From assembly GCA_016708265.1 (NCBI GenBank), contig JADJGA010000012.1, forward strand, positions 469,001 through 533,000: a stretch of 64,000 bases of DNA. The letters are read 5' to 3'. This document shows, in pieces, positions 61,683 to 64,000 of the stretch. This DNA comes from Saprospiraceae bacterium. GTDB lineage: Bacteria; Bacteroidota; Bacteroidia; Chitinophagales; Saprospiraceae. Position numbers and translations under genes: made by a program. How positions within the stretch are numbered: position 1 is the stretch's first letter; each line of letters starts with the position of its first letter. The notes under the pieces are model-generated. The model made no database searches. It saw only the letters and a program-made list of their open reading frames with translations, and was not told the DNA's origin.

Positions 61683-62189
61683 TCAGTTTTTAAATATCCT
61701 GCTAATTGTTTTATCATGCGGCATTACGAGCACCTGTATGGTTTCCCCGATTACTATTTTATTGTAGATCTCCGGTGAGCACAACCATTTGTTCCTTGTG
61801 TTAATGTCATCCATGGTGTTTGAAATGCCATTTGAATCGATTTCAAAATAGTCGGTGATATCCATTTTGATGTAATGGTTTACCGTTTCAGTATAGGTGC
61901 CTTCATTTGTTCTGCTGCGTATATATTTGTCGATGACTATGCCATGAAGGACTTTTGGATTTTTATTCAGACGCATGAGTCCGAGTGCATAGCGTCCTGC
62001 AAAAATCAGTACTCCTGCAGTCATAAAGATACCTACTACAGGTTGTTTTCTGAAAATGAGAAATGATGCTATAATGAGAATTCCGCCTACAATAAGTGTA
62101 GCTATTAGTATCCATTTCCCTGAACTTTTAATAGTATCAATGTGCAGTGATGAGTATACTTCGGCCCAGTTTGTAGTATCTGTTCTCAT
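61683..62189 (-). CDS. Membrane protein, DUF3592-like
   Basis: 168 residues, two membrane helices (about 25-46 and 50-70), then a soluble beta domain: VLHGIVIDKYIRSRTNEGTY, a Thr/Asp-rich middle and KIVIGETIQVLVMPHDKTIS, which resembles the end of DUF3592 proteins. Function unknown. Lies between two secreted-protein genes with gaps over 50 bases. Confidence 0.55.
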   Translation of the reverse strand: MRTDTTNWAEVYSSLHIDTIKSSGKWILIATLIVGGILIIASFLIFRKQPVVGIFMTAGVLIFAGRYALGLMRLNKNPKVLHGIVIDKYIRSRTNEGTYTETVNHYIKMDITDYFEIDSNGISNTMDDINTRNKWLCSPEIYNKIVIGETIQVLVMPHDKTISRIFKN

Positions 62190-62243
62190 TTCTCAGAAAT
62201 TTTAGTGTTCAGTAAATAAAATGCATTTATGCTCATGAAAAAC

Positions 62244-64000
62244 TTATTCTTTCACCAGCCTCAGGGATGTTTTAATTCCGTTTGAGGTTTCAAGCAAAAT
62301 TAAATATAATCCCTGAGATAATGCACTAATATTTATTGAATTTTCACTATTTGTTAAAATTTTACTCATGATCAGCTTACCATCAGTTGAAAGGACATAG
62401 GCCCTGCAATTTTTATCTATTCCTTCGATGAATAAAATATCATGAACAGGATTTGGATAGATATTCAATTTTGCCTGATCCTGATCCTGAAGAGAGACAG
62501 GGTAGGAGACAGACACAGTCCATATTTTGCTTGTTCCCATTTCCGATGTCACTGTAATGGCCTGTGGAGAGAGGAAATTAAACATAGTTCCTGACTTCGG
62601 ATTTGATGTTGCTCCCTTTGAAATTCTGAAATCAGGATAAATCTGGGTAATATCCTTACCTGTTATCAAAGCAGTGATAGTGTTGTTGGTATAATCGATG
62701 ACCGGAGCTTCTTTCATACCGCTGAATGAGAAATTAAGAATATCATTACCGGTTTCATCAAGTTCATTTAATAGATTGACAGTGATAATTGCCTGAACAT
62801 TGGAGATTCCGTCCGAGACATTCACAGTAAGGAAAAATGTTGGGGTCACATCAAAATCAATTGCAGCTTTGTTGTTGATATATATTTCGTTATTCTCCAG
62901 AATAAATCCATCAAAATCATTTCCTCCGGTCAATGTATAAGTAAGTGGTGAACCTTCGGGATCGGTGGCAGTGACAGTTCCAATAAAAGTTCCGGTATTC
63001 GAGTTTTCGAGTACTGAAAAACCTGAATTCTCCACAATCGGCATTTTATTGATCTTACTCAGGGTGACTTTAATATCAATATTTGCTGAATTGGTGCTGT
63101 CACTTGCATTTACCTTCAGTATATATTGATTTTTCACATCATAATTAAGTTTTGTATTGTCCTTGACGATCAGCTTGTTACCATCTATTCCGAATGCATT
63201 ATCATCATTACCTGAAGATATTGAGTATATAACAGGCTTATTCTCAGGGTCTTTTGCCTGGAGGTAAAGAATTACAAAGCCGTTGGGAGCAGTTTCATCG
63301 ATGGTTGCACTGGTCACCTGGTTTTTGAATTCAGGGGCTTCATTGACGTTGTTGACGTTTATTGTCAATGCTTTTGTAAACAGACCTCCTTTAAAGTCGT
63401 TCGCCATCACAAACAGGTTTAATTGCTGAGTGGATTCATAGTCTGCGAAACTGTTTAACTTAAGCATTTTTCCTGTGATACTGAACATCCCGTTGTCCCG
63501 GTCATTGGTACCATTCCCTTTTGCAAGTGTAAAAGTATGAGTGTCTGAGGTATCAGCATCTGTAGCTTTCAAAGTGCCAAAATCTCCGGAAAAATTCTCA
63601 TTTATTGAATTGACATTGATTGTAATGTTAGTAGGTGGATTATTGCCCGGAACAAGCACGCTGACAGTAATTGGATCAGATTTCAGTTTCAATTCAGTAA
63701 CTACCGTATTTGTGACCTCGAACCTGTAAATCCCGGAATGGGCAGCAGTGGCAATTGGAACAGTGTATGCAGGATTGTTTCCGGAATAAACCTCGACATC
63801 GTTTAAAAACCATTTGTACCTGTTATTGTTGCCTCCAAGTTCATATTGGGATAAAGCAGTTGCATTTAAACTTAATGAAGCACCTTCATTTACACTAATT
63901 TCAGTCATGTTTACAGGATACATTTTGTTTTGATAAAACTCTTTCTGGTAGAGGTTTTTTAAATTATTGTATACCGGTTCAATTCCGGCAAATGTAAAAT
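62244..64000 (-). CDS. Cadherin-repeat T9SS surface protein, N-terminus outside the window
   Basis: The frame stays open through the right edge; residues before the ATG at 63923 (FTFAGIEPVYNNLKNLYQKE) are in frame and resemble the end of a leucine-rich repeat region, so the protein continues upstream. Visible domains in order: an Ig-like domain (SVNEGASLSLNATALSQYEL), three cadherin-like repeats (GTLKATDADTSDTHTFTL, LQAKDPENKPVIYSISSGND, VTATDPEGSPLTYTLTGGND), a DUF5018-like domain (PKSGTMFNFLSPQAITVTSE), and a T9SS type A sorting domain (LNIYPNPVHDILFIEG). A surface adhesin is likely. Confidence 0.85.
   Translation of the reverse strand, partial: FTFAGIEPVYNNLKNLYQKEFYQNKMYPVNMTEISVNEGASLSLNATALSQYELGGNNNRYKWFLNDVEVYSGNNPAYTVPIATAAHSGIYRFEVTNTVVTELKLKSDPITVSVLVPGNNPPTNITINVNSINENFSGDFGTLKATDADTSDTHTFTLAKGNGTNDRDNGMFSITGKMLKLNSFADYESTQQLNLFVMANDFKGGLFTKALTINVNNVNEAPEFKNQVTSATIDETAPNGFVILYLQAKDPENKPVIYSISSGNDDNAFGIDGNKLIVKDNTKLNYDVKNQYILKVNASDSTNSANIDIKVTLSKINKMPIVENSGFSVLENSNTGTFIGTVTATDPEGSPLTYTLTGGNDFDGFILENNEIYINNKAAIDFDVTPTFFLTVNVSDGISNVQAIITVNLLNELDETGNDILNFSFSGMKEAPVIDYTNNTITALITGKDITQIYPDFRISKGATSNPKSGTMFNFLSPQAITVTSEMGTSKIWTVSVSYPVSLQDQDQAKLNIYPNPVHDILFIEGIDKNCRAYVLSTDGKLIMSKILTNSENSINISALSQGLYLILLETSNGIKTSLRLVKE

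Noticed and set aside
63970..63990. tRNA T-arm-like sequence CCGGTTCAATTCCGG
   Set aside because: It lies inside the open reading frame of the cadherin/T9SS protein (codons for GIEPV) and there is no acceptor stem, D-arm or anticodon arm around it.

Overview
The window is a stretch of AT-rich chromosome from a member of the Bacteroidota. Four things show this. Three secreted proteins end in type IX secretion (T9SS) sorting domains. Many genes lie just downstream of the Bacteroidota-type -7 box TAnnTTTG. Shine-Dalgarno sequences are nearly absent. The housekeeping set (two tandem OmpH/Skp proteins, RicT-HolB, topoisomerase IV A, membrane pyrophosphatase, fused PntA plus PntB) fits that phylum. 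The large HYR/dockerin/T9SS protein and the cadherin/T9SS protein hint at Saprospiria or a relative, but that is inference. I saw no rRNA, tRNA, CRISPR array, prophage or intact transposase.

Layout. 0-4.2 kb: a lipoprotein cut by the left edge, an ECF sigma factor translationally linked to a membrane anti-sigma-like protein with a barrel-like tail, and a large carboxypeptidase-regulatory-like lipoprotein. 4.4-7.2 kb: formiminotransferase-cyclodeaminase (histidine breakdown), then a convergent PepSY membrane protein with a small secreted partner. 8-12.2 kb: a 1384-residue surface protein. 12.4-13.5 kb: two OmpH/Skp chaperones. 13.7-17.7 kb: small lipoproteins, a secreted glycosidase-like protein and a Gln/Pro-rich lipoprotein. 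17.8-23.8 kb: fatty-acid beta-oxidation (thiolase, FadN-type bifunctional enzyme, acyl-CoA dehydrogenase, SCP2). 24-28.7 kb: RicT, HolB, a GNAT/FemAB-like protein, acyl carrier protein and AroD. 28.8-31.3 kb: a scrambled segment holding a WG-repeat gene between two 177-bp direct repeats, with gene relics at the right-hand copy. 31.3-43.2 kb: a TolB-like lipoprotein, RecN, FabI, a LysM glucosaminidase, glutathione peroxidase, PntAB, a LexA-like regulator and a PD40/SPOR protein. 43.3-44.9 kb: orphan lipoproteins separated by a repeated terminator-promoter-hairpin cassette. 45-55.6 kb: HppA, beta-hexosaminidase, topoisomerase IV A, a DUF134 regulator with a small Cys-rich membrane protein, and a class V aminotransferase. 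56-64 kb: hypothetical secreted proteins, a beta-helix protein and a cadherin/T9SS protein that runs off the right edge.

The unusual signals are in the noncoding DNA. (1) A 351-377 bp element is present at 14.1 and 57.9 kb. It has 10-bp terminal inverted repeats and internal stems that keep pairing through compensatory changes. (2) A 177-bp element with a hairpin at each end brackets the WG-repeat gene and adjoins a decayed second copy of aroD. (3) A promoter-plus-hairpin leader at 43.9 and 44.8 kb also covaries. (4) An octanucleotide satellite of 24 units runs into the stop codon of the hexosaminidase gene, and a 5-unit relative of it follows fabI.
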